From positions 62,001-126,000 of the forward strand of contig CAYVFI010000003.1 of the NCBI GenBank assembly GCA_964450955.1: DNA of 64,000 nucleotides, written 5' to 3'. Source of the stretch: CAYNWT01 sp964450955. GTDB lineage: Bacteria > Planctomycetota > Planctomycetia > Planctomycetales > Planctomycetaceae. Numbering within the stretch: position 1 is the stretch's first letter; every line of letters starts with the position of its first letter. The notes under the pieces are model-generated. The model had not been told where the DNA came from and did not search any database. It saw only the letters and a program-made list of their open reading frames with translations. Positions 9,420 through 17,808 of the stretch are shown here, piece by piece. A program made the translations under genes and the position numbers.

Positions 9420-10201
9420 CATTCCGCCTCGTCCAACTCACCGACCTGCACCTCTTCGCGGACCAGGATGCGACCCTCAAAGGAATCCCAACGCGCGATT
9501 GCTTGTTGGATGTCCTGCAGTTGATTGCTGCACAAGAGACCGATTGCGAACACCTGATTGTCACGGGCGATCACACTCACGACGAATTACCCGCGACCTA
9601 TCAAGACGTTCGATCGCTGCTGACTCCATGGATTTCCGGGCTGCACATCGTGCCCGGCAACCATGACGACCGCCCACTCATGCGGGCAACTTTTCCCGAC
9701 GTAGTACCCAAAACCGACCCTCTAACGTTCTCTTTCGAATGCCACGACTGGCATTTTATTGGTCTCGATTCCCATTGCCCGGGCGAAGTGCACGGGACCC
9801 TGGGGCCGGACCAGCTGGACTGGTTCGCCGGATTGGTTCGGTCAATTTCAAGGCCGATCGGGGTCTTCATGCATCATCCGCCGATCGCTATGAATAGCCC
9901 GTGGATGGACCGAATCTCGTTGACGGACGGCAGTCAGATGCAGCAGATCGTCCGGGACAATAGCCAGATTCGATTTGTGAGTTGCGGGCACGTCCATCAC
10001 GAATCCGTACACAGGCTGGAGACCGCTGAGGTGTTAACGACTCCATCCACCGGACTGCAATTCAACCCGGCCGGAGATGAACCCGCCTTTGCCGACGAGC
10101 CGCCGGGGTACCGCGTGTTCGAATTCGACGGCGCCGCGTTTAAAACAGAAGTACGCCGGCTCAGCGAAAACCGGTTCCATCCGGATGCGTCAGGCTCTTA
10201 A
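9416..10201 (+). CDS. CpdA-like metallophosphoesterase
   Basis: This 261-residue protein is a cytoplasmic calcineurin-like phosphoesterase of the class III cyclic-nucleotide phosphodiesterase (CpdA/Icc) type. The dimetal-site motifs appear in order: D10-x-H12 (TDLHLF), GD52, G-N82-H83-D, an HH pair near 155 and GHVHH near 195. The GD motif is followed by HTHDE rather than the common LVHDG. The length matches the family. It overlaps the membrane protein stop by 4 nt. cAMP as substrate is a family inference; other phosphodiesters are possible. No terminator is visible directly after the stop. Confidence 0.85.
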   Translation: MTFRLVQLTDLHLFADQDATLKGIPTRDCLLDVLQLIAAQETDCEHLIVTGDHTHDELPATYQDVRSLLTPWISGLHIVPGNHDDRPLMRATFPDVVPKTDPLTFSFECHDWHFIGLDSHCPGEVHGTLGPDQLDWFAGLVRSISRPIGVFMHHPPIAMNSPWMDRISLTDGSQMQQIVRDNSQIRFVSCGHVHHESVHRLETAEVLTTPSTGLQFNPAGDEPAFADEPPGYRVFEFDGAAFKTEVRRLSENRFHPDASGS

Positions 10202-10296
10202 ACGTGCCCCCCTGGCTGGGCAAGCAGAAATCGCCGGTTTGGCCGCGGGCCTGAATCGCAATTCGAAAATGCGGTGCCCGAGACCCGGCACCCACG

Positions 10297-10326
10297 TTGA
10301 CCGATCTGAATCGACGGGCATATAAG
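10297..10326 (+). promoter_or_regulatory. Sigma70-type promoter for the parvulin gene
   Basis: TTGACC (10297-10302), an 18-nt spacer and TATAAG (10321-10326). It predicts a leader of about 130 nt before the ATG at 10462. A 7-bp stem (CGGGTGA/TCACCCG, 10344-10361) lies just downstream in that leader. Confidence 0.6.
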
Positions 10327-10461
10327 GCCGCTCCATCCAACACCGGGTGAATTCTCACCCGAAGATCTCCTCACTCAAAACTCTAGTTTCTCTCTACCCA
10401 ACTGCACATGGGTGGCCACATTGCGCCCCCGCCGTGCGCGGAGCAAAGATCGGAGCAAACG

Positions 10462-11544
10462 ATGTCAAAGTCATTTAACGAAACACAGTTTCGGCCGGCC
10501 AATCGCCGCAGCGGAACCTTTGTTGCCGGAACCATTCTGGCTGTGGTTGTCGCCGGAATCGCCTGGCAGGTAGGCCGTACGAACCCGGCCAATGGCCAGG
10601 AAACTCGTGCTCAAAGTCAAGCACAGGTTCAGTCAAACCCGAACGACAAAGTGCTGGCTCGAGTCAACGGAAAGTCCGTAACCTACGAAGCTGTTGCGGC
10701 CGAATGCATGGATCGTTACGGCGTCGAAGTCCTTGAAAACGTGATCAATCGCGTTCTCATTCAGCAGGCGTGTGCCAACAAAGGAATCACAATTACCGAA
10801 GCCGAAGTGACGCAAGAGATCGTTCGGATCTCTAAGCGATTTGGTCTCGATGTGGGGACCTGGTACAAGATGCTGCAAGCCGAACGCGGCCTAAGCCAGC
10901 TGCAGTACCAACGAGATGTGATCTGGCCAATGCTGGCGTTGAAGAAACTGGCAGGCAAGCAGGTCAACATTACTCAGGACATGATGAAGCAGGCTTACTA
11001 CGACGCGTACGGTCCAAAAGCCAAGTGTAAAATGATCATGCTCGACAACCGCCGTCGCGCTCAGGAAGTCTGGGAAGAAGTCAAACGTCGTCCGGACGAA
11101 TTTGGCCGTCTTGCACAGGAACATTCAGTGGAACCAAACAGTCGCTCACTTGGCGGAGCGGTTCCTCCGATCCGACGCTACACCGGTGCCCACGAAGCTG
11201 TTCGTCTGGCCGCGTTCAAAATGCGAACACCTGGCGAGATTTCACCGATCATCGAAGTCGGTCTTAACAGCTATGTCATCATGAAGTTTGAAGGCTTCAC
11301 TGAGAAGGTAGAACACGATCCGAACGACGTGAAGGCTCAACTGCACGAAGACCTGATGGAGCAGGAAGTTCAGAAGCTGGTTGCTGAGACTTTCCAGACC
11401 ATTCGCGATACGGCTCAGATCCAGAACAGAATTACCGGAGAATCAACAACTCGGCTGAACCCTGTCAGTGCGACCAATCCGCCCACCCCGGGCAACGTTC
11501 GTCAGACAGGCTACCAGCCACCTGGTGCCCAACCGCGTCGCTAA
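10462..11544 (+). CDS. Membrane-anchored parvulin-type peptidyl-prolyl isomerase
   Basis: The protein has 360 residues. The start is ATG 10462, with GGAG 6 nt upstream; an earlier in-frame ATG at 10408 would add 18 unlikely residues. One hydrophobic segment (about 20-37) acts as an uncleaved signal anchor, so the body faces the periplasm-like space. Residues 62-165 resemble the helical SurA/PrsA N-terminal chaperone domain. Residues 175-285 form a PpiC-type parvulin domain, with the family pattern FGRLAQEHS followed by GGAVPPI. The tail is proline- and asparagine-rich and disordered. The family folds exported or outer-membrane proteins. The gene has its own promoter and a strong terminator, so it is probably monocistronic. 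Confidence 0.88.
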   Translation: MSKSFNETQFRPANRRSGTFVAGTILAVVVAGIAWQVGRTNPANGQETRAQSQAQVQSNPNDKVLARVNGKSVTYEAVAAECMDRYGVEVLENVINRVLIQQACANKGITITEAEVTQEIVRISKRFGLDVGTWYKMLQAERGLSQLQYQRDVIWPMLALKKLAGKQVNITQDMMKQAYYDAYGPKAKCKMIMLDNRRRAQEVWEEVKRRPDEFGRLAQEHSVEPNSRSLGGAVPPIRRYTGAHEAVRLAAFKMRTPGEISPIIEVGLNSYVIMKFEGFTEKVEHDPNDVKAQLHEDLMEQEVQKLVAETFQTIRDTAQIQNRITGESTTRLNPVSATNPPTPGNVRQTGYQPPGAQPRR

Positions 11545-11597
11545 GCTGTCACAGTGATAGCAGCGATGCATTGAATCGCGTTTGCTCCGCGAACGAA

Positions 11598-11637
11598 CCC
11601 CCACTCCGCAACTATGTTGGCGGAGCGGGGGTTTTCT
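11598..11637 (+). terminator. Rho-independent terminator after the parvulin gene
   Basis: A 12-bp GC-rich stem (CCCCCACTCCGC with GCGGAGCGGGGG, one A/C mismatch) is followed by TTTTCTT, about 55 nt after the stop. Confidence 0.85.
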
Positions 11638-11689
11638 TCGTTTATGGCCCCGGTTTGAAACCGCAAAGACTTCCGGGCGGGAACACCAA

Positions 11690-11725
11690 ATAAAAAGAAC
11701 CCCGACAGCAATCGCCATCGGGGTT
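11690..11725 (-). terminator. Rho-independent terminator after the TIM-barrel gene
   Basis: Read on the minus strand, AACCCCGA pairs with TCGGGGTT around a 12-nt loop, followed by CTTTTTATTT. It lies about 28 nt beyond the stop of the minus-strand gene. Confidence 0.85.
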
Positions 11726-11752
11726 CACCAATTCGTAAATCAACGTGGGTCG

Positions 11753-12691
11753 CTACGAGAGCTGTTCACGAACGCGTTCCAGCAATTTCTTGGTCGCCAT
11801 GATGCCAGCGGCCGCATCCAGTTTGTTGCCTTCGTATTCGATACCGACATAGCCTTTGTAGCCGGCAGCCAACACGATTTTCATCATGCGAAGATAATCG
11901 GTGGCGGTCTCGTTGCCTTTGTCGTCGAAGTTGTTTGACTTCGCGCTCACTGCCTTCGCGTGTGGCATGAGCTCCAGAACACCCTTGTACCGGTTGTACA
12001 TTTCCCCTTGTGCAACTCGGAAGTTGCCGAAGTCGGGCAGAGTTCCACAGCGTTCGTGATCGACCTTTTCAATCACGCTGGCCAGCCAAGCTCCGTTGGA
12101 AGACAGACCGCCATGGTTCTCAACAATTACGTTCAGGCCGTGTGGGGCCGCGAATTCAGTCAAAGCACGCAAGCCGTCGGCCGCGCGGTGAATCTGATCT
12201 TCGTAGCTGCCTCCACTACCCGCATTGACGCGAACCGAATGGCAGCCAAGTTCCTTAGCCGCTTCGACCCACTTGAAGTGGTTCTCAACGGCCATCGCTC
12301 GCTTCTTCAGGTTGGGATCGCCCAGTCGGCCTTCACCATCGACCATAATCAACAGCGATTTCACACCTTCGTCCGCCGCCCGCTTCTTCATGTCAGCGAT
12401 GTAGGACTTGTCCTTAGCCTTGTCCTTGAAAAACTGGTTCACATACTCAATCGCATTAATGCCAAACTCCTGCTTCGCTGTCTGGGCAAAGTCCAGGTTG
12501 TCCAGCTTCTTGCCTTTGAACATCTTGCGACCGAAGAATTCCTTGTTCAGCGACCACTGAGCCAGGGAGATATCAAACAGCTTGTCCTGCGGCTGGGTCG
12601 GGCCGGCCAGAACCGGTGATGCAAGAGTCGCCGCGGCGGCGATTCCAGCTGTTGTGCCAATGAAGCTGCGTCGAGTTTGTTGGGGATCCAT
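11753..12691 (-). CDS. Tat-exported xylose-isomerase-like TIM-barrel protein
   Basis: The protein has 312 residues. ATG 12691 is preferred over an upstream ATG at 12769, because AAAGG sits 7 nt before it and it places a twin-arginine signal (TRRSFIGTTAG, then an alanine-rich core and LAG) at the very N-terminus. The mature part is a sugar phosphate isomerase/epimerase (AP endonuclease 2-like) TIM barrel. Family-type segments are seen: VRVNAGSGG, VENHGG (a metal-binding Glu candidate), PDFGNF and YVGIEYEG (a second Glu candidate). Such exported proteins are abundant in planctomycetes and are thought to act on sugars, but the substrate is unknown. It is flanked by its own terminator. Confidence 0.87.
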   Translation of the reverse strand: MDPQQTRRSFIGTTAGIAAAATLASPVLAGPTQPQDKLFDISLAQWSLNKEFFGRKMFKGKKLDNLDFAQTAKQEFGINAIEYVNQFFKDKAKDKSYIADMKKRAADEGVKSLLIMVDGEGRLGDPNLKKRAMAVENHFKWVEAAKELGCHSVRVNAGSGGSYEDQIHRAADGLRALTEFAAPHGLNVIVENHGGLSSNGAWLASVIEKVDHERCGTLPDFGNFRVAQGEMYNRYKGVLELMPHAKAVSAKSNNFDDKGNETATDYLRMMKIVLAAGYKGYVGIEYEGNKLDAAAGIMATKKLLERVREQLS

Positions 12692-12864
12692 CAGTAAACC
12701 TTTACGGTGATTCGTGAGCGAAGCCATGCCTGAACCGCTGATTTTACCGCCGCAAGTCCCGGGAAACAAACGCCCGATCTATGCATCTTGCCGCCATTTT
12801 CACTTTGGATGTACAGTTCCAAACAGCCTGCACCTCACTTGACCCCTGACACAGTCTTCCCCCG

Positions 12865-13638
12865 ATGACCGATCCCGAACAGGTCGACATCCCCGACGAC
12901 GGCGATTTAGAAGCCGCATACATGCGCGCGTTAAGCGCGTTGGAGAACGCGGAAGATGCGTTCCATGAAGTCATTCAGGAGACCGCCGCGGACTTAAGTG
13001 ATGTTGCAGAGCTAACCAATGACACCGAAGACGTATCAGCAGTATCCGTCGGCGAAAACCTGGATGCCGTTTCAGAACGCGAACCGGTCGACATCGAACC
13101 ACAACCCGATGGCGAACACCACGTCTCACCGCTGCAAATCATCGAGAGCGCGTTGTTCGTCGGTGGAAAGCCGTTGACGACGAAGAATCTGCGAACCCTG
13201 TTCCGCGGCGATGTGACGACTGACGATCTGGTCGAACTTATCGACCAGCTAAACCAACTGTACGCGTCAGAGAATCGCCCTTACGAAGTTCACCTGCTGG
13301 AAGGCGGCTACGTCCTGCAACTTCGAGAAGAACACCAGGCCCTGCGGCGTAAGGTGTTCGGCCTCGGTCCCAAAGAAGTAAAACTCACACAGGACGCGTT
13401 GGAAGTTCTTTCGCTAGTGGCCTATCACCAGCCGATCACAAAGGATGAGGTCGAAGATCTGGGCAAGGACAAGCCAAACGGAACACTCCGACACCTGCTC
13501 CGCCGCGAACTCATTCAAATCGAACGGTCTGAAGAGAACTCCGAAGTCCGCTACCGCACCACAGACCGCTTCCTGCAGCTACTGGCAATCCGAGATCTCG
13601 ACGACCTCCCGCGAGCCGAAGCGCTGACCTTTAAGTAA
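12865..13638 (+). CDS. scpB: Segregation and condensation protein B
   Basis: This 257-residue protein is the ScpB kleisin-binding subunit of the Smc-ScpAB condensin complex, acting on the nucleoid. The conserved part spans roughly residues 88-250 as two winged-helix domains: IIESALFVGGKPLT begins the first, and LEVLSLVAYHQPITKDEVE lies in the second. The first 85 residues are an acidic extension absent from typical ScpB proteins of about 190-200 residues. The start is ATG 12865. scpA is not adjacent in this window, whereas in many bacteria it sits directly upstream. The 3' end converges with the aminotransferase gene with only 22 nt between. Confidence 0.9.
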   Translation: MTDPEQVDIPDDGDLEAAYMRALSALENAEDAFHEVIQETAADLSDVAELTNDTEDVSAVSVGENLDAVSEREPVDIEPQPDGEHHVSPLQIIESALFVGGKPLTTKNLRTLFRGDVTTDDLVELIDQLNQLYASENRPYEVHLLEGGYVLQLREEHQALRRKVFGLGPKEVKLTQDALEVLSLVAYHQPITKDEVEDLGKDKPNGTLRHLLRRELIQIERSEENSEVRYRTTDRFLQLLAIRDLDDLPRAEALTFK

Positions 13639-13660
13639 CAGCGACAGCTATTCGCGCCTT

Positions 13661-14836
13661 TCAGTTGGCGTACGTTGCACTCGCCGCAGCGACACCAGCG
13701 CCTGCTGACAGGCCGATTCCCTGGTCCAGCAAACAACGCTCCAGTGCCGCCAGAAACAGCAACACATTCGACGAGGTACTGGCTTCGCCCATCAATCCGA
13801 TACGCCAGGTCTTACCGGCCATCGGGCCCAGCCCGCCGCCAATTTCGATATTGAACTCATTCAGCAAACGACCGCGAACGGCTTTGTCGTCGGCTCCTTC
13901 GGGAATCAAAACCGAATTCAACATCGGCAGACGAATTCCCTCGGCAACGGAGTACTCAATGCCAATCGCAGCCAGCCCAGCCTTTAGTGCTTCGTGGTTC
14001 TTTTGGTGTCTTGCGAACCGAGCTTCCAGTCCTTCATCGAGAACAATTCGCAACGCTTCATGTAGTCCGTAGTTGCTGTTAATCGGCGCGGTGTGGTGAT
14101 AGGCCCGGTTGTTGCCCCAGTAGTTGCGGAGCATGCTGATGTCCAGGTACCAACTGCTTACCCTGGTTTTGCGAGCGTCCATCGCCTCCAACGCTCGCGG
14201 ACCGAATGTTACGGGAGCCAGTCCGGGAGGAGCCCCAAGACATTTTTGAGTTCCGCTGTAGGCAGCATCGATGTCCCACTTATCAATTTCGACCGGCCGC
14301 CCGCCAAGTGAAGTCACACAATCAACCAACAGCAAGGCTCCGGCATCGTGGACAATTTTTGCGATCTCCTCCAAAGGCTGGCACGTTCCGGTAGACGTTT
14401 CGGCATGGACGATACCGACGACCTTTGGCTGCACCTGGTCAATCGTCTTTGCCAATTCTTCGGGGCTAAAGACTTCGCCGAAAGGGCGTTCCAGCAAAGT
14501 AACTTCCGCTCCCGCGCGCTCTGCGACATCGGCCATGCGCCCGCCAAAGACGCCGTTTTTGCAAGCGATCATTTTGTCGCCCGGTTCGACCAGGTTGACC
14601 ACACATGCTTCCATGCCGGCGCTGCCGGTTCCGCTGATGGCCATGGTCATTTCGTTGGTCGTGCAAAACACATCGCGTAGCATGCTTTGGACTTCGTCCA
14701 TGACCTGCAAAAAATACGGGTCCAGGTGGCCAACCGTCGGAGCCGCCATCGCCGACAGCACGCTGGGGTGAATGTCGCTGGGGCCAGGCCCCATAAGAAT
14801 CCGGACGGGCGGGTTGATTGGGGCAATGCTGCTCAT
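13661..14836 (-). CDS. Alanine/serine-glyoxylate aminotransferase family protein
   Basis: This 391-residue class V, fold-type I PLP aminotransferase resembles alanine-glyoxylate and serine-glyoxylate aminotransferases. The N-terminal substrate-binding motif is GPGPSDIHP (16-24). SGTGSAGMEA (68-77) binds the cofactor phosphate, D172 sits in the VDCVTSLGG segment, and the Schiff-base lysine is K198 in SGTQKCLGAP. WRIGLMG near 350 carries the carboxylate-binding Arg. It probably interconverts glyoxylate and glycine using Ala or Ser as amino donor; pyruvate- or phosphonate-type relatives cannot be excluded. It starts 33 nt after the isochorismatase-like gene on the same strand, so the two are likely co-transcribed. 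Confidence 0.87.
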   Translation of the reverse strand: MSSIAPINPPVRILMGPGPSDIHPSVLSAMAAPTVGHLDPYFLQVMDEVQSMLRDVFCTTNEMTMAISGTGSAGMEACVVNLVEPGDKMIACKNGVFGGRMADVAERAGAEVTLLERPFGEVFSPEELAKTIDQVQPKVVGIVHAETSTGTCQPLEEIAKIVHDAGALLLVDCVTSLGGRPVEIDKWDIDAAYSGTQKCLGAPPGLAPVTFGPRALEAMDARKTRVSSWYLDISMLRNYWGNNRAYHHTAPINSNYGLHEALRIVLDEGLEARFARHQKNHEALKAGLAAIGIEYSVAEGIRLPMLNSVLIPEGADDKAVRGRLLNEFNIEIGGGLGPMAGKTWRIGLMGEASTSSNVLLFLAALERCLLDQGIGLSAGAGVAAASATYAN

Positions 14837-14869
14837 TGTCTGCTTTCGTCGTTGATCAGTTTGCGCGAA

Positions 14870-15460
14870 CTAAGAATTCAGGCGTTGGCCACGCTGCTGA
14901 ATAAGTTTGCTGATTTGTTTGAACTCAGGCGCCGCGGCGGTTTCGCACAGTTCGAAGATCACGGTTTCCGTTGTCGTAATCGTCGCGCCGTGGTCCCGCA
15001 TACGCTGCAATGCCGTATCGCGGTCAAATGGAAACCGACTGCCGACTGCGTCTGCGGGGATGTGAACGGAAAAGCCGCGGCTCAACAAATCCATCACCGT
15101 CTGCTGCACGCAAACATGTGTCTCAATCCCGGCGATAACAACGTGCGGCCGCGAGGTTCCATCAGGTTCCTCGATGGTCCAGTCAATAACCTTAGCCGCA
15201 CTGAACCGAACTTTGTCCGGCCGAGTCGGCAGCCATTTGGTGAGTGCCGAAACAGTTTCTCCCAGCCCCTTCGGGTACTGTTCAGTTGCCATTGCCGGTA
15301 CGTTCAGCAATTCCGCCGCGGTCAACAAGTCGGCACAGTTAGCGACGATCGCGTCAGCGTCGTGGATCGCAGGAACCAGTTTTTCCTGCACATCGATGAT
15401 CAGCAATCGCGTCGTGCTTCGCGAGAGCAGCGCGGGGCTGCGAATGTAGTCGGGTTCCAT
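14870..15460 (-). CDS. Isochorismatase-family cysteine hydrolase
   Basis: The protein has 196 residues from ATG 15460; a longer frame from TTG 15520 is possible but has weak composition. The likely catalytic triad is D23 (LLIIDVQEK), K83 (in DKVRFSA) and C117 (GIETHVCVQQT). The length and the V-C-V nucleophile elbow fit the isochorismatase/nicotinamidase-like superfamily, which covers isochorismate, nicotinamide, carbamoyl and ureide hydrolases. The substrate cannot be read from the sequence. It sits directly upstream of the aminotransferase, which hints at a shared small-molecule nitrogen pathway. A perfect 16-bp palindrome lies 33 nt upstream of the ATG and could regulate the pair. Confidence 0.85.
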   Translation of the reverse strand: MEPDYIRSPALLSRSTTRLLIIDVQEKLVPAIHDADAIVANCADLLTAAELLNVPAMATEQYPKGLGETVSALTKWLPTRPDKVRFSAAKVIDWTIEEPDGTSRPHVVIAGIETHVCVQQTVMDLLSRGFSVHIPADAVGSRFPFDRDTALQRMRDHGATITTTETVIFELCETAAAPEFKQISKLIQQRGQRLNS

Positions 15461-15492
15461 TTGCGTGTGCTTCCCTGAGAGTGCTGCCCGTA

Positions 15493-15508
15493 CCGTATCG
15501 CGATACGG
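15493..15508. promoter_or_regulatory. Perfect 16-bp palindrome, candidate operator
   Basis: CCGTATCGCGATACGG is fully self-complementary and lies 33-48 nt upstream of the isochorismatase-like start. Its position suits an operator for a dimeric regulator. No regulator gene is adjacent. Confidence 0.35.
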
Positions 15509-15740
15509 CGGCGTACTCAATCAGGTCCAGCATCCCGCGACGTCACATCCGGGTATTGATATCGTGCTTCGTTTAACGCGTGGCCAAAGGCCGGGTCGTC
15601 ACGCAACAGCCTGGCCTCCGACCACGGGTTAAACGAACCAGTCTAAACCGAAAGGCCCATCAGCGATAGCGCCTCCATCCCGGCGAACTCCCTTCCCAAA
15701 AGCGTCGCAGACCCAAACCGCCGAATGGCGGGGCGGAAAG

Positions 15741-15793
15741 GTCAACGCACGCTTGCGTGTCCGTGCTGAAGGGATTTGCTAGCGTGCGTTGAC
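15741..15793. repeat. Perfect 13-bp inverted repeat with 27-nt loop
   Basis: GTCAACGCACGCT (15741-15753) is exactly complementary to AGCGTGCGTTGAC (15781-15793). A nested CACGC/GCGTG hairpin sits at 15748-15759. It lies 29 nt past the stop of the minus-strand gene at 15822, so it may end that transcript, although no T-run follows on the minus side. A REP-like dispersed element is an alternative. Confidence 0.45.
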
Positions 15794-15821
15794 AGTATTT
15801 CTTGTTTGCCGAAGCGTGAAC

Positions 15822-16271
15822 CTACCAGAGGTCCTCCAGCTTCAAAGAGTTGGTGTCCAGGTGGCGGCCGTGTTCGTAGCGTTCTGGCGCTGAACCGAGG
15901 ATCCTGAGCCAAACCAACTGGCCCATGTACATGCCTTCGAAAGCGATGTGTGGACCGATTTGATCTTCCTTGCCTTTTGCCAGCGCCTGCCAGCCGACTT
16001 TTGGTGGTTCATCAAACAGATCCATGACGTCGCCAATGTTGACGTCGAATCCGCAGGGGACGTTGCGACCGTCAAGTCGACCACCGATAACCTGTGTTTG
16101 TGACGCGAACAACGTGAGTTCGAACTCGTCACGAGCTTGATTGTGGTAGGAGTGGCAACCGATCGGCGACAAGATGTCGATGCCGTGAATGTGTTCAGCG
16201 GCGGCCGAGGCGAGGCTGTTTAGCCACGTCGGAACCTGAACTCCACCTTCGAATATTATTTCTTCCATCAT
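15822..16271 (-). CDS. Unknown protein, 149 aa
   Basis: I do not recognise this family. The product is 149 residues, acidic, and has no signal peptide or membrane segment. It contains two His-rich turns (HIHGIDILSPIGCHSYHN near 27-44) and a VIGGRLDGRNVPCGFDVN segment. Two adjacent ATG codons (16271, 16268) could start it. The absence of low-complexity or shadow-like composition and a clean 5' gap support a real gene. An immunity- or metabolism-type soluble protein is possible, but nothing in the neighbourhood tells which. Confidence 0.65.
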   Translation of the reverse strand: MMEEIIFEGGVQVPTWLNSLASAAAEHIHGIDILSPIGCHSYHNQARDEFELTLFASQTQVIGGRLDGRNVPCGFDVNIGDVMDLFDEPPKVGWQALAKGKEDQIGPHIAFEGMYMGQLVWLRILGSAPERYEHGRHLDTNSLKLEDLW

Positions 16272-16533
16272 ACTCGCTCACTGACGCGGTAATGCGTCGG
16301 CTCTACTTATCGATAGCACGGGAAATGTAGCCCTGTGCCGTTGTACTGTCGTTCTTACGCGGAATCAGTCGTTTCGAGCTGCCGATAATCGCTTCGGCCG
16401 ATCGTCCCCGTTCGAACTATTAATCGAGGCTAACGACCTGGTTCGGGCTCTGAACAGACACGACAGGGAAAACCCATTCGACGGGAAGCGAATCGGTCAT
16501 ACGACTGGTACAATCGGTTCCAGGAGACCACCA

Positions 16534-17739
16534 GTGACATCGATAGCCATTCTGTTTCTGCTGAATGTGCCCGTTCAGAAAGTCGCTCCGATCAAGGAGC
16601 GATCTGTCGACTATGTCAGCGTCCGAAACCAGCAGTCTTTGTTCGGGATTGTGCTGGAAAGCGGCGGTACTAAACCCGTCGTCGTGGCGGTTCAGCGAGC
16701 CTGGCTCAAGGCCCAGCGGCCCGAGCAGTACAAATACTTCCGCCAACAGGAAGTCGAACGCGAACTAACCCTGCGCAAAATCCTGACCGCGCGAATCGAA
16801 ACGTGGCTCAAAGAACGATCCGAAGACACAGACCTTGTTCGATACCTTCAGGACCAACAAAAGAAGATCAAAGCACTGGACCGTGGAGCCAAAGAACAGG
16901 CTACTCAGTTCATCATTTGCACCCTGCCCGCAAAATCAGTCCGACGCGTTCAGCGGTCCGCGGGAAAACGCCGCAAACCGCTGTGGCTGGCGTATCGAGA
17001 ACGCCTGAAAGACATCGAGATTCGATCCGGGCAGAGTCTGGCCGAAGAACTGAAACAAAAAGCCGTCAAATCACCGCCCGGGCAGGTCGACTTGTCCGCT
17101 CGTATTCCAGCACGCGGCGATAACGAAAACCAATGGGCCGCTCGTCAGGCCATTATCGAACAGTTGTACCGCGAGCCCATCAAAATGCTGGGCACGCCTG
17201 AGACCGTGTTCAGAGACAAAGGTGACGGGCAACCAGCCAACGTCGAACAGATCCTTACAAAGCTAATGACCAGCCGTATCGACTCGGTCATGAAAGAACT
17301 GCTGGCCGAACCAACAAGCGCCAAGTCGCGACCTGTAAAGCAACAGTGGTTCCAGCAGGCAGTCGCCGAAGCGAAAAAGACTGACTCCCGAGCCGCGCAC
17401 ATTACGTTGGTTCATCCAGACACATCGATGAAGCAGGCACTGGTCGAAGCGTATTTGATTGGCCGCATGCCGGACGGCAAGTGGCGTGTCGTTTGGAAAA
17501 CCTCGCACAGCATCAAACCAGAAGACGACCCGGAGCTCGAAGATCAAATCCGAGAAGACGAACAAATCAAAGCCATCACAGACGCTCTGGGCGGCCTTGG
17601 GCAACAAGGAGCCATCGACAAAGCCGTCCGCTTCGGCGCCGCCACGATGAAAGGCCAACGGGCGGCCGAAGATGCTTACGTCAAATGGCGAGACAAATTC
17701 TTTGACGACCTCACCACCCCCAACATCCGCCTGCCCTAA
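16534..17739 (+). CDS. Unknown exported-looking protein, 401 aa
   Basis: The GTG start at 16534 is supported by AGGAG 7 nt upstream. The first 20 residues are hydrophobic (ISIAILFLLNVPV-type) and could be a short signal peptide. The body is highly charged and predicted helical, with Lys/Arg/Gln-rich stretches at 60-125. A more ordered C-terminal domain (about 285-395) contains YLIGRMPDGKWRVVWKTSH. I do not recognise a named family; long helical exported proteins like this are common in planctomycetes. The downstream neighbour is convergent, 69 nt away. No operon partners. Confidence 0.7.
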   Translation: MTSIAILFLLNVPVQKVAPIKERSVDYVSVRNQQSLFGIVLESGGTKPVVVAVQRAWLKAQRPEQYKYFRQQEVERELTLRKILTARIETWLKERSEDTDLVRYLQDQQKKIKALDRGAKEQATQFIICTLPAKSVRRVQRSAGKRRKPLWLAYRERLKDIEIRSGQSLAEELKQKAVKSPPGQVDLSARIPARGDNENQWAARQAIIEQLYREPIKMLGTPETVFRDKGDGQPANVEQILTKLMTSRIDSVMKELLAEPTSAKSRPVKQQWFQQAVAEAKKTDSRAAHITLVHPDTSMKQALVEAYLIGRMPDGKWRVVWKTSHSIKPEDDPELEDQIREDEQIKAITDALGGLGQQGAIDKAVRFGAATMKGQRAAEDAYVKWRDKFFDDLTTPNIRLP

Positions 17740-17808
17740 AGGGAGCATTCGTCCTTCCCGTCGTGTGTCCGGTGGCGACGCTGACCGGGTGGCAGGAAGA
17801 GGCTTCGG

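Larger units (their letters stand above)
15461..15821. other. Intergenic region with inverted repeats
   Basis: This gap lies upstream of the isochorismatase-like gene and downstream of the unknown 149-residue gene, both on the minus strand. It contains the 16-bp palindrome at 15493 and a longer hairpin at 15741-15793. No coding frame or RNA gene was recognised. Confidence 0.5.
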
